From Trichobilharzia regenti (taxonomy: Eukaryota > Platyhelminthes > Trematoda > Strigeidida > Schistosomatidae): a stretch of 64,000 bases of DNA. The notes under the pieces were generated by a model. The model searched no databases. It was not told the origin of the DNA and was given only the letters and a program-made list of their open reading frames with translations. A program made the translations under genes and the position numbers. Location of the stretch: contig OX235270.1 of NCBI GenBank assembly GCA_944472135.2, forward strand, positions 80,485,168 to 80,549,167. The letters are read 5' to 3'. Position 1 is the stretch's first letter. Each line of letters opens with the position of its first letter. Below are positions 31,813 through 43,659 of this stretch, in pieces.

Positions 31813-34630
31813 GACTACTTCCTATTATTTAGACAAGACTGTCAATGTTGTAATAAGAAAAACGGTGGTGGCGTTGCAACCTTTATTCACTCCAGAGGGT
31901 CTAATTCAAACAATGTATGCTTCTCATCCTCAAATGAATTCATGCACTGTATTACTGTTAAATGTCGTCCCAAACATCTCCCCAAATATAAACATATCCT
32001 TGTTACAAACATGTGCATTTCTCCTAGTTGCTCACTATCAAATCTATCAAACTTTGCTGGTGAATTCACCATGTTTTCTGCTGCCAACTTCGACAACTCT
32101 CTATCTGTTATTACTGGGGACTTCAACTCCTCAGATTCCTATTTCCTCAAAGCACTTGGTCACACAAACATAGTCAAATTTTCCACTCGACTTGACAGAA
32201 CACTCCATTTAGTTTTCACAAACGATGAAGGAATATACGAAACACGTAAACGTGCACCAATACTTAACTCTGATCACTGTATCGTTCGCGTTTTACAAAA
32301 AATATACAGCCAAACGCATATTAAAGTCATCTCACACCTGTTTATGAAAGCACCACAAATATGCTACACCTCTGACAACTTACTCAATCTCAGGCACATG
32401 TTAAAAATACTAACTGGGATTTATTCAGTGAAAGTAGGTTAGATGACACAGTCGCCAATATAAAGGACTATCTTAAGTTCTACCTCGATATATGCTGTCT
32501 CAAACAAACACTATTAAAACGCTTCAACCGCTTCTCGTCTCCTCATCTCAAACAACTACGCACACAAGAAGAAACATTATATAAATCCAAAGATAAGTTA
32601 GGACTTGAAAAGATTAATGCCCAAAACAAGTCTGAAATCAAAAATCTCAATGCTATGTTTAACCATACACATTTATCATGCAAATCTCCTATCAACATGT
32701 GGAAACTTTTCAATGAAATTATTGGCAATAGTAGGCGATGCAATGTTTTTCCCTCTTATGATGTTAACCCTCTTAATCAGTCTTTTATGCGCTCTCCTTC
32801 TACTATAATTACTTCTAACGTTACAAATCATGTAGCCGATAAGTTTCATGACATTAATACTTTTGATGTTCTGAAATGTTTTAAAACGTTTGAGCTTTCA
32901 CGTAGCCCTGGCCCTGATTGTGTACCTGCCTATGTTCTAAAACAATGTGCAGATGCTTTATGTTCTCCACTTATTAACATCCTAAATGCTGCCTCTTCCA
33001 ACAACTTTGCACCTGTTGCATGGAAAAACATCAAAATATTGCCTGTTCCTAAACCTGGTAATAGCAAGAACGTAAAGTTTAGACCTATTGCCACTACTTC
33101 CCCGTTTCTAAAGCTTATGGAAAAACTGGTACTTCTCACACTTGAACCCTCCCTTAAAGGTTTCGAAGACCCCATACAATTTCCATATAGACAGGGTAGG
33201 AGCACTTTAGACGCTGCAGCCGTCTTACACAACAGTATCGTCTCATCATTAGATGAAGGTGCAAAATACGTTCGCTGCACGTTTCTCGACTTCTGCTTTC
33301 GACCCTATACCTAGATGTCCCTTGCTAAATCAGCTCTCCATGACACAAACTGAGTCCTGAGTGACAATCTGGTTGCATTCCTACCTCTAACAGAATGCAG
33401 CGCACCGTAAATCCTCCTCTGCTGTGCTCACTGAAGGTGGTGTCCCCAAGGTGCCGTACTCTCCCCACTTCTCTTTTCTTTCTTTCTACATGACTTACCA
33501 TCTTCGAATGGCATTAATTTTGTTAAAAATGCCGACGACCTGACTGCATCTTTGCCTGTCAAATGTCAAAGTGACTGCACTAAACTGAACGGCTTCTTAT
33601 CAGAAATCAGTGAGTGGTCCAAGGAAAACGGTCCAACCTTAAACCCCTCTAAATGTCAAACTGTCAGTTTCACCTTTAGGCATAAATCTAACCTAAACAA
33701 ACTGGTTAGCACTCACTAGGTGTGCAGCATAGATGGAATTGAAATAAAAGCTAGAGGGAAATTAAATATCTTGGCGTTATTCTATCTTCTAATCTTTCCT
33801 GGTCGTCTCATATCTTGATGATTTCTAGGACAATATTCCGTCTTACCTTCCACATCGAGAAGTTAAGACATTCTGGTGTAGCCCAACCCTCACTCCTACA
33901 ATTCATTAACTCTTGCATTCTGTCTATTATTCTCTATTTTACCCCCTTAGTTTTTCCTGGGATACTGGAGAAAGACTTTACCTTATTACGCAGGATGTTA
34001 AAGGTTGTTAGCAGGGTAAGCAGCGTGCCACCTAAACAGCTTCTGGTTGACATGCACTTCATCTCATGTGAAAAATGGGCTAAACCCATTTTATCAAACC
34101 AACAACACCCTCTTCATTCACAACTCTCCCCTTGTATTAAGCCTATAAAGGAAAGTACATACTCGCACTAGCAAGTACAAAACTCAACCATATCCTACTA
34201 AGCTCGTGTTCTGTGCGATAAAGAAAGCATTAGGCGTGATACCTATAACTTATTAAATAGTCAGTAGAACAAATGGATCCCGTCTTTCTAACTCATCCTT
34301 TACAAGTACAACGTTTTCTCTCTTTCTTTTCCTTTTCTCTTTTTTCTGTTATGTGCTGCTTTGTTTCCATCTTCCTTGCAAACTCTATTAAAACATTCTA
34401 CTTTATTCTCTCGCACCCTGAATATCTCGACACTTTGCTACCACATACGCCAGAAAATATGCTAGTATCCACTTTTCTAACAACTTCAAACATTCTGTTC
34501 AATTTTGGCTTTGCCACCGACATGCCAATACGTTGTTGTCAAAACGAACTGAGATTACCTTTAATCCATGTAGAATTTTATTTATAGTTAATGCACAAAC
34601 TGGATGCAATACTGTAGCAATCTAGCAGCA
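31812..34630 (+). mobile_element. CR1/jockey-like LINE, decayed copy
   Basis: Endonuclease blocks come first: GGGVATFIHS (about 31865), VITGDFNSSDS (about 32108), DRTLHLVFTN and NSDHC. Reverse transcriptase follows from SPGPDCVPAYVLKQCADALC (about 32900), with WKNIKILPVPKPG, RPIATTSPFLKLMEKLV, FPYRQGRSTLDAAAVLHNSI and a broken motif A (FLDFCFRPYT). Motif B is scrambled and YADD is replaced by NADD near 33531. The C-terminal domain is at 33815-34171. Many stops and shifts are present. The element lies inside the Gypsy/BEL nest and its tail abuts the BEL element near 34630. The fragment at 1-165 is related. Confidence 0.85.
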
Positions 34631-35089
34631 CCTCATGATACTCTTCGCACATCCCTTATCTATTCAGTACCAATTACTACTGCAATCGCTTGTCAGTCAT
34701 TCTGCCTCAGTTTTAGTAACGGTGACGTATGCAAGCCTCAGTCATCCACACTCTCGCTCCCTGGCGTGGGGGACCACAGCCTAAACAGAAACATTCATTC
34801 TCAACCATTGATTCCACGGCCAACCATTCTCTCCGTGTGCATGTCATTCTCAGCTATAGCCTCCCCGGCGTATACGACCCATCTGCTGTCTTTAACATCA
34901 ATCATTTCATTCACGGATGTAGAAGACTAGAAACAACTTCAGAAGTAAGCACGACGAAAATTTTGACAAAATTATGCAAAACGACAGGGCATGAAAGCAA
35001 CAAGTAAACACAGTGAATTCAAATACGCCAATTGATATGACACACCACACCTCTACACAAACAGTACAAATAACCTCGCAGATCATGTC

Positions 35090-35535
35090 TCCTTTGAAGA
35101 ATTGCAGGACTTACAGCAGTACGCCTATAATCTTCCTCAGGTTGACGATTGTGGGTTGAAGAATGTCTGGACACAAACAAGATCAACCAACAATTACATC
35201 AAGTGTAACCCACACAGTTGCTTAACACAAAAATATGTACAATCAATACATCAAATATTGTGGACTCTGCCTTGACGAGCTACCCTCGAAGAACTGTGGG
35301 ACTTACGGCAGTACGCCTACAACCCCTCTCAGGTTGACGATCCGAGTGGAAGTCGTCCGGGCCCAAACAAAATTAACCAACAGATAGATGAGAGATTATA
35401 CGAATTCAGTACATACAACATGAACATATGTACAAAACAACACACCAAGTACGAAGGACTGTGCTTCTATGTACCTCCCTTGAAGCATTGTAAGACTTAC
35501 ATCAGTACGCCTACGACCTTTCTTAGGTTGACGCT
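35090..35535 (-). repeat. Tandem array of about 190-bp units (minus copy)
   Basis: Reverse complement of the units at 29970-30420; GGTTGACG marks unit boundaries near 35150, 35335 and 35530. It lies directly after the end of pol. Confidence 0.8.
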
Positions 35536-35564
35536 CTAGGTTGGAAAATCGTCAAGTGGTTCCT

Positions 35565-36849
35565 CTTCTACCGCTCCCAAAACCACCTACCTGTGGCACA
35601 TTTATCTGCTACTAAGACTATATCACCAACCTTTAAATTTCTGCACAACCTTTTCCACTTGTCTCTGGCTTGCAGTGTTAGAGGATACTCCTTTAACCAT
35701 CTTTTGCAAAATATATCTTTCATGTGCCTGGCCTGTTCTCATCTTTTAATCGTAGATATTCGTTCCACACTCAAGTCCTCTATGTCGGGGTTACCTGTCA
35801 ATAACGACAGTTCGGGTTAACACATCGAAATCTTTGACGTCGTCCCTCACAGGTAATAGTGACCGGTCATTTAATATTCGTTCAGCTTCCCAAAAAATGT
35901 CTCCAACCTTTCGTTGTTCAAACTCCAGTTTTTAATTATGAAGCTTAAAATACGCTTGATAATTCTTATAAGTCTTTCCTACAGCCCACCTCTATGACTA
36001 GCATATGGTGAGTTGGATTGCGGCTCGATGATTCTTTTCAGAAACTCTTCATGAACTCTTGTCTGAGGACCTTCGAAATACCCCTTAAGCCTGAAAGCAA
36101 ACAAAATTAGTCCCTCTGTCACTGAACATCATCTTCGGTGCACCTCGGCGATTTATAAATCTATGTAATGCTAGCACGAATGAATCAGTAGTTAACGTAT
36201 GAACCATCTCAATATGCACAGCTCTCATTTTCAAACAGGTGAATAAACAGCCATATCTTTTACATAGGGTTCTGCCTCTCTTCACTACAAAAGGTCCGAA
36301 CAAATCCACTCCAACGTACTCAAATGGATAATTCCCTTCAGAAGCTTGCCACGCTTGGAGTGATGGTATCATCTGCTGTGCTAGACGAGCATTTCGGAGT
36401 TTACATTCCATGCACTTATCAATTATTTTACGGACAGCAGTACCTCCCTTCACTATCCAGAACTTACATCGAATACTTGATAGTACTTGCGAAGTACCCA
36501 AATGACCTTCAAGAACATGGTAGTGTCTTATAATGAGATCAGTGACTGGATGGTAGCAAGGTAATAAAGCCGGATGACGGGTCTCATATGACGATTCTAA
36601 CATTTGTAGACGTCCACCAACTCTAGCGATCCCTTCGGAAACTATCGGAGATAATCTATCTAACCGCACCTTGAAATCTGCGAAATCGGGACTATCCTCC
36701 TTGGCAATCTCACCCCACGCTTCCCACTGAGCAGCCCTCAAAATCGCTAACTCTGCATTTCTAATATCTTCGACTCTCAAAGGCCCCACATTCATATTTT
36801 CGTATCCCGCAAGATGCATGACCTTTAAATACGTAACATATCGTGTCAA
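35565..36849 (-). pseudogene. BEL/Pao integrase
   Basis: The first frame (36849-36085) contains the zinc-binding HHCC region (RHYHVLEGHLGTSQVLSS, then CMECKLRN), YVGVDLFGPFVVKRGRTL with the first catalytic Asp, and MMFSDRGTNF with the second. After a frameshift at about 36080 the region continues with GGL-stop-ERLIRIIKRI (third catalytic Glu), then WLKEYPLTLQARDKWKRLC and LKVGDIVLVADKC, the BEL C-terminal domain. It ends at the stop before the tandem array. The enzyme would insert element cDNA; here it is broken by a frameshift and stops. Confidence 0.85.
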
Positions 36850-37107
36850 CCACGCAACCGCTTTCAGTAGTTTGTACCAAGAAGAATAATATTTAAAAAG
36901 TGGATGTAAACCTGAATGTCTTTCTTGAGTAGATGTTAAACTGACACTTGTCTTAAACTCCGAGACACGCTCTCTTATCGGTGGTTCATCTTATCTACTA
37001 GGTCGCACACTACCAGCCCGTAGCAAGAACTATGGACCTTTTCACCACTTATACTTAACCACATTCATATCAGTAACTCCTCGCGAGGCCAGATCACCTG
37101 CAATTTT

Positions 37108-38335
37108 TCAAGACGGTACATAACTCCACTGCTCGACCGTTGTTAGCTCACGAATTTGAGATACTCTGTTGGCTACAAAACATGCATATCTTGCTGACTC
37201 GTTGCGTATATAATATATCACAGACATCGAATCAGTCCAAAACGTTACAGGATGCTTGGGGTAATTCAACTCTTTACACACCGTTGTGAATAACTGCGCA
37301 GCTAGCAAGGCTGAAGTAAGTTCTAATCTCGGAATCGAAACCGTCTTTAGAGGTGCAACTCTAGATTCACCCATCGCTAGGTGAGCACTTATATCATCCA
37401 TTAAGGTGGTTCCGATGTAAACGGCTCCTCCAAATCCAACCTCAGAGGCATCAGAAATACATGGAAGACAATTATATCATGATTTCTCGATGGCTTAAGT
37501 GGATGTGATACGGAATGTAGATTCAGCGTTCTTAAACTGTTAACCCACCTTTTCCACTCTTCACTGTGCCTCTGACTTAATCGGTCATCCTGCTGTGACC
37601 CTTTCCTGCATGCCTCTTGAAATAATCTCCTCACCGGAAGTAGACAAGGTGCTACTAATCTAAGTGGGTCAAACACGGACGACAACACAGAAAGCACACC
37701 TCTCCGTGTAACTGGCTTATAGATATCACCAACACCAAATCCAAAGGTATCAGAGTTCACACCCCATCGCATACCTAATGTGCGTTCAACTGGCAGAGTA
37801 TCAACAGGTAAATCTGGTACAGTAGGTGCTCTGTCTTCTGGAACTATGTGCTTCAAAACGTCTAGGCTGTTCGAGACCCACCTAGTTAGACGAAAGCCGG
37901 CCTTAGCTAACACCTCAGTAATGCTTGTTGCAAATTTAGCTGCAGACTTATCATCACGAAGGAGGCTAAACAATCATCCACATAGAAGCAACAATCGATG
38001 ACATCCAGCGGATCATTGGAACCAAATGTGGACACTTCCTTTCGTAGAGCAGAATTAGCACAAAACGGGGAGGATGTGGCACTAAATGGATGGACTGTCA
38101 TACTATATTCTGACACCTTGCCGCAAGGACCATCATCAAACCACAAGAACCTTAAATCATCTCTGTCACTCTCTGGCACCTTCACTTGTAGGAACATTTC
38201 CTCAATATCCGCAGCGACAGCAACCGTAAATTTTCTGAATCCTAACAGCAGTCCACATAATGAGCTCACGCAATTTGCACCACTATACAGATTATCATTT
38301 AAAGAGACTCCTTCATGTTTCGCAGGACAGAACAC
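37108..38335 (-). pseudogene. BEL/Pao reverse transcriptase and RNase H
   Basis: Minus-strand RT blocks: LNDNLYSGANCVSSLCGLLL, AVAADIEEMFLQVKVPESDR (motif A, first Asp), FSATSSPFCANSAL and CCFYVDDCLASF (catalytic YVDD near 37970). The frame then shifts and continues with KFATSITEVLAKAGFRLTRW and TLGMRWGVNSDTFGF. RNase H is read at 37401-37108 as PLKTVSIPRLELTSALLAAQ and FWTDSMSVIYYIRNESAR. Three overlapping frames are used, so at least two shifts inactivate it. Confidence 0.85.
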
Positions 38336-39029
38336 GGAGTTTACCTGGCTTCCTCGGGTTAATCACGGGATGATGGGGCAAATACCACTTCCCTGGCTCG
38401 CTCTGATCAACCAGTCTTTCAACGTAACCCTTCATTACATGTTTGTCGACGACATCATATTTGGTCCAGAGGTCTGCATCCGTCAGAAACTCCTTCTTCA
38501 AACCCATTAGTCGCTGAAGAGCAACTTCTCTATTACAAACCAACTGTCTATCTTTAAATCTCCATGGTAGGCCAACGCTGAAACGCCCATTTTCGTATTT
38601 ACAGGACTCCTCAACTATTTTAACTGCCTTTAAGTCTTCTACAGAACGACCCTTCTCTAGGACACCACAGTCACAAAACTCCTTTTCATACATATTTCTA
38701 ATCATGGTCTCTAGTTTGTCCCCATTGTTTGCAACTAATGATGATATGCGGACTATGGGTATAGGTCCTCTCACTGTCCATTCCAGCGATGTTTTCGTCG
38801 CGAACAGATCATCTCTACCTCCGAATCTGTCTTCTAATACCTTGTGAGCTTCTGGCACACTACATCCAATGAGTACTCTCACTCTACCATCTTGCAGTGT
38901 TAGAAACGGTATGTCACACTGGTAGGGCTTACCGACAACTGTTTCACGACTAGGTACGATAGCTTTGCCGGGTTTCGTACTGGAGGTAGTGTAAGCAGTA
39001 TCTACTTCAACCGTTTCCCCAGTAGTCAA
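38313..39029 (-). pseudogene. BEL/Pao protease-RT linker region
   Basis: Contains VLIGCSVPEAHKVLEDRFGG and TKTSLEWTVRGPIPI, the BEL segment after the protease. NREVALQRLMGLKKEFL, KHVMKGYVERL, WYLPHHPVINPRKPGKLRV then lead into the RT. A shift after KPGKLRV separates it from the RT frame. Confidence 0.8.
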
Positions 39030-39038
39030 GGATTCTAA

Positions 39039-39690
39039 CTAAAATGACACTCGTTCACATACCACCGTTTTCGAAGAATTGAAAGTGTTTACAACCAAGG
39101 ATTGCTTTGGGCCCTTAATACCCAAGCAACCAGCCAGTTTAGCATCTATCAATGTAACGTCTGAACCATTATCTAACGGTGCATTAGTCTCTACCGAAGG
39201 TTTAGGTCGTTTCACCTTAACTGGTAATACCTCTAAGAAAACTTGTGGGTTGTCTATTAGTCTAAAGGTACTATTACGATTAACCGAATTCCCCGGTTCG
39301 TTTACTGTCCTCAGAAGTGGGTACACATTGGTTGAACCACTACTTCCTTTATTTGTCGCCTTACAATTCAACTTTGTATGCCCAATCTTTAAACAACTGA
39401 AACACAGCCGCTTCTGTTTTGCCATTTTTAACCTTTATCCAGGAGACAGCAGTGAAGCGGTTTCAATCACTCAATTGATGAGTGTCATGGCAAACAACAC
39501 ACTCATCCTTTTTCGTTGTGCCTTGAGCCTTCACTACAAATGCCTTCTTTACATTCACCAGTTCCTTCGGTTCTACCTTAGAATACAAAATGCTGGCGAA
39601 TTTGCCCGTCGCTTGGTTGACACTATGTGACTCATTGGCGGACTTTGACACGGGCCGTTCTCTGACGGTTCTATTATTTTCTTGATCCCT
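39039..39690 (-). pseudogene. BEL/Pao Gag zinc knuckles and aspartic protease
   Basis: Two Cys-His knuckles are read: CVVCHDTHQLSDC near 39470 and, after a shift, CFSCLKIGHTKLNC near 39400 (C-x2-C-x4-H-x4-C). The protease active site follows as NAPLDNGSDVTLIDAKL, where the usual D-T/S-G triad reads DNGS. The 5' end of this BEL sequence, near 39690, runs in frame into a Gypsy RT fragment. Confidence 0.8.
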
Positions 39691-39900
39691 TTGTACTCCA
39701 TATTCTGTGAGCATGTGGCCCAGGAATGTGACTTCCTTTATGAATACAGGAAATTTGTCAGGGTGCAACTTAAGTCCTACCTCCTTCAAACGTGCCATTA
39801 CCACGCTCAGTCTTCGGAGGTGTTCTTCAACAGTGTGACTGAACGCATTGACATCTTCTAAATAAACCATACAGACATTTGGAACGTGTACTGTCACTAG
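39690..39900 (-). mobile_element. Ty3/Gypsy reverse transcriptase fragment
   Basis: VCMVYLEDVNAFSHTVEEHL (catalytic YLDD changed to YLED), then KEVGLKLHPDKFPVF and KEVTFLGHMLTEYGVQRD are the palm and thumb of Gypsy RT. It continues in one ORF into the BEL Gag region, a chance fusion. 39900-40020 shows no clear match. Confidence 0.8.
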
Positions 39901-40025
39901 GAATCATTGCGACCTGTTAAAATACCTCGGGCAAATCAAGGGTTGATAACCGCATAGAGCCCCATAATGATTCTGACGTTCCATGTATTCACAGCAAGGG
40001 GTAAGCGTCTTTCCGTCACAGTGTG

Positions 40026-40392
40026 TGTCAATGTAGTTGAAGATTGAGCGATCAATTCATGGTTGTTTGCTCAAAACCAACTTCCCCAATTTTCGCGGAG
40101 GCATCAATACGACAGTCATCGTCTCATCGGTCGCTGTTCAGAAAGAAGTCAGTAGCAAATCGTCAGAAGTAATATTGTGATTTATTATCGTAATATTTGT
40201 TCCCAGACCTTAGTTGTAATAGTGTTTATATGCTGGTGTTACAATAAAGAATCCTCGAGTCGCCAATTGGTGTTTTGGTTTATGGGTTTTTGAGTCCCTT
40301 ATTACTAAGCGTTTCTGAGAAACTTCAAGGAACAGCGTGAGCCCAAGTGCAGCGAGAGCTGGGCATTAACGGTTTACGAGACGTGGTTGACA
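40026..40392 (+). repeat. BEL/Pao solo LTR with GTGTG target duplication
   Basis: 367 bp from TGTCAATGTAG to GTGGTTGACA, homologous to the LTRs at 27509 and 31106. It is flanked by GTGTG at 40021-40025 and 40393-40397, the 5-bp duplication expected for BEL/Pao. The internal region has been lost by LTR-LTR recombination. Confidence 0.88.
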
Positions 40393-40799
40393 GTGTGTTT
40401 AATTTCCTGTATTCAAGACACAGATGGAAGAATTTGTTTCTGTTTTTAAATAACAATGTAACAGAAGTTCACCGTGAAATTGATGGTGTGATTATCATTT
40501 TGTGCTTAATTTCCATAATCACGCCCTCGAGCTGTGAACGGTACCTAGATGGAACTTAGAGATAATTGTCTTATTGAGGACGCAATTTGCAATGTCAATG
40601 GTGACCACTATACTGCCTCAGAATTGGGATTAGCTGATTTATAGAAACTTTGTGTTCCGTAGGGACTTGTGTCAACATTTTGGCATCAAAGCCATATGAA
40701 ATTCATTCACTGCGATCTGCAGATAAGTGGCCTTACAGAAAAAAACCAACAGAAACCTAGAACCTATTAGAACAAGCGCATGAGATTGAACGTAAAAGA

Positions 40800-42041
40800 G
40801 AATTAAAGGCAGATGCGGTGGCAGAAGGTATGGATACTCGTGAGACAGTCAGTATGAATGATCAGCGCGTAGCCCACCAATCGACAGATGTTTAAGCTGA
40901 ACTGGAGCTACTATTAAAGGGTAGCAGTGGTAGTGATCCTCGAAAACTTCTGATACACCGCTAAGTTCATCAACTAGTGTCAGTCAGTCGTCGTTGGTGC
41001 TGTCATCCACAATTAAAGGGACGTCCATGAAGTCATGTGTCTTGTGCCGTGCCTCTGCTAGCATCGGTCAGTTTGAAAAGACGAAAGTCAATGGTCAGTA
41101 TAATAAGGATAAGCCAACTGTGTATGACAGTGTAATTGTTAAACTGACTTTCATGAATAAAGGCCTTTCACGTTCAAAGTTACTATTTGAATGTTATTAT
41201 CTTTGGTGTAAATCACTCTTTATGTACGCGTGGCTGGTCAGATACGTCGTGTGTTTGTTAGTCATCTATATTCTGCGGTACAATGACATGGTAGTGTTAC
41301 TGTTCAGAGTTGAGAATATACATGATGGAAGGAGAACATCAAATAAAATCTGCGACGATTTTCCAACCCAGGGCGTCAAACTGAGAGGGGTTGTAGGCGT
41401 ACTGCCGTAAGTCCCACAGTTCTTCGAGGGTAGCTCGTCAAGGCAGAGTCCACAATATTTGATGTATTGATTGTACATATTTTTGTGTTAAGCAACTGTG
41501 TGGGTTACACTTGATGTAATTGTTGGTTGATCTTGTTTGTGTCCAGACATTCTTCAACCACAATCGTCAACCTGAGGAAGATTATAGGCGTACTGCTGTA
41601 AGTCCTGCAATTCTTCAAAGGAGACATGATCTGCGAGGTTATTTGTACTGTTTGTGTAGAGGTGTGGTGTGTCATATCAATTGGCGTATTTGGATTCACT
41701 GTGTTTACTTGTTGCTTTCATGCCCTGTCGTTTTGCATAATTTTGTCAAAATTTTCGTCGTGCTTACTTCTGAAGTTGTTTCTAGTCTTCTACATCCGTG
41801 AATGAAATGATTGATGTTAAAGACAGCAGATGGGTCGTATACGCCGGGGAGGCTATAGCTGAGAATGACATGCACACGGAGAGAATGGTTGGCCGTGGAA
41901 TCAATGGTTGAGAATGAATGTTTCTGTTTAGGCTGTGGTCCCCCACGCCAGGGAGCGAGAGTGTGGATGACTGAGGCTTGCATACGTCACCGTTACTAAA
42001 ACTGAGGCAGAATGACTGACAAGCGATTGCAGTAGTAATTA
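40800..42041 (+). mobile_element. BEL/Pao pol-deleted element, 3' fragment
   Basis: From about 40807 the sequence parallels 29370-30810. It has a degraded Gag tail (VAEGM.TRETVSMNDQRVAH), then an open frame at 40994-41410 with LLFECYYLWCKSLFMYAWLV and RYVVCLLVIYILRYNDM. The 190-bp repeat units follow at 41370-41640, then the shared 3' region. It stops at 42041 without an LTR. The 408 bases between the solo LTR and 40800 were not identified. That the Gag-Pol scrap recurs here shows it is a family feature. Confidence 0.8.
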
Positions 42042-42044
42042 ACT

Positions 42045-42260
42045 TTTTCCTACGTAAATGTGACAGCATCGATATACACTCATTCTATTAAAATATTATG
42101 TCCTATGCAGAGTTTTTTGGGACTGTCTTGTCTCTCCACTGGATTTTTATGCCTAGCATGTGGAGGACCAAATAATATTGTCCATCCTATTGAACCTTAA
42201 TCACTTTCAGTCATTTTCAACGTTTGATTCGTTTGTCTGTGCTGGTTGGATCAGATTACA
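42045..42260. other. Unassigned sequence
   Basis: No match seen between the BEL fragment and the SINE. Confidence 0.4.
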
Positions 42261-42265
42261 GAGAA

Positions 42266-42463
42266 ATTTTTTTTTTTTTTATTTTTGATTTTTTGATTTA
42301 CAGCTTGATTCCACACTGTATTTTTGGTACAAGTATGGAATTTTCAGCATGGATATCGGTAGCCCAAATTTTGCAGGCCAACCATAGATATCAGGTGTGC
42401 GCCGGCGTGGGCTCGAACCCCGGACCATGTGCATGGTCGGCGAGAGTCCTAACCACTGTGCCA
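42266..42463 (-). mobile_element. tRNA-derived SINE, copy 2
   Basis: The minus strand reads TGGCACAGTGGTTAGGAC, then GGGGTTCGAGCCC (B box), the same body as copy 1 at 3933-4121, and a long A tail (T run at 42267-42280). It lacks the first few bases of copy 1, so it is slightly 5'-truncated. Confidence 0.75.
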
Positions 42464-42469
42464 GGGAAC

Positions 42470-43655
42470 AAGTGAGCGTTTTGCGTTCTGGTATGACTGT
42501 ATATTCCTTAACTTTCTTCATACCGTCGTCAACGAAAAAATTCTTGAACCGCCGTAGGGGTTATATTCTTGTTTGTCTTTTTGAGCGATGTTAGGAACAG
42601 CCCGGATCCAGGTTATTAACCTCTTAACCCGACAATCGTTATCTGTTTTGTTCTTCCGGCTTCTTGTCCTGACCCTCTGGTCTCTTGAGTCATTTTTAAC
42701 CATGCCCTCTCTGCGACACTTCACTTCAGACATATCCAGCTGATTCAAGTTTTTGACGGACAGTTACCTCGCGTGCAGTATATCTGTACAGAGCGTTCAA
42801 GAGTCGAAACGTAATACAATCATATCTTTGGGAGTGCTTGTGGATTTGTACCATGAAATTAAGTTCTGGTTTCTCACTAAATTTAGCTTTACTTTGCTTA
42901 GCGATATGTTTTGCTAAAGCCCCTCTGCACAGTCGTAACAAATCTGGAGGTCATATATATATATATATATATGTATATATTGAAGTTAGTTATTTCAAGC
43001 TGTGCAGAATTGAGTCAATTCTCCTATTAATTGATTTGTTCACTGCGGATATGTGATTTCTATCCAATGTCGAGTGAAAACGTGACTCCAATCGGCACAA
43101 ATGTTGTGGGAAATGCTTGCCTTAATTGGTTAACGAAACACACATATGAGATCTTTAGTCGTCAGTCCCTATGATCCACTGTATCCTACAAAATGGCAAA
43201 GGTATTCGTTGCAGATGCATTTAGGTGAAGGTTTCTCAGGCAAAAGCCTTTCTGGAAAAAGATGAGAGAGTGCCGTACTTCCTTGTATCAATCGCGTATC
43301 CGTGTTCGATGCGTCAGCTGTCATGCTTGGAGGAAATTTGGTGCCCCTGTGCACTAGGATAGAGTTCTGCGTTATGTCCATCTTAATAATAATTTATATT
43401 TCGTATAAACGGGTAATTTTACAAGTAATGCACGCCATTTTTAAGGGCACGATCAGTAATTTTATAAATTACAATCCTGAAGTATCATAAATTAATACTT
43501 TTTCAATAGTTTCAATTGTTCAATTATTGTACAAGCAATTAGAACAGGTTCTTATAAATGTTAAATTATAGACACGTTACTAATGTCACTATCAAAGTTG
43601 AGCGAAAATCCAAACTTCGTTCCGTTTCCTGCTGATAGTTATGGTCAACCATTGA
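42470..43655. other. Unassigned sequence, with a TA microsatellite
   Basis: A (TA)n run is at 42953-42980. Two minus-strand ORFs (42941-42726 and 42748-42518) look like ordinary soluble protein (KHIAKQSKAKFSEKPE, VKRLITWIRAVPNIAQKD) and may be host or transposon remains, but I cannot name them. Confidence 0.4.
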
Positions 43656-43659
43656 ACAG

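Larger units (their letters stand above)
34635..39690 (-). mobile_element. BEL/Pao retrotransposon with full pol, decayed, LTRs missing
   Basis: Minus-strand order from 39690 down to 34635: Gag zinc knuckles, protease, reverse transcriptase, RNase H, integrase, tandem-repeat array, and the same 3' region as the gag-retaining element. No LTR adjoins either end: the 5' side joins a Gypsy RT fragment and the 3' side a LINE. Frameshifts and stops break pol into at least six frames. It is the likely type of autonomous partner for the pol-deleted element at 27.5-31.5 kb. Confidence 0.88.

Noticed and set aside
34729..35007. 92-codon ORF duplicated exactly at 41705-41983 in inverse orientation
   Set aside because: Both lie in the shared non-coding 3' region of the BEL/Pao elements and read antisense to it.
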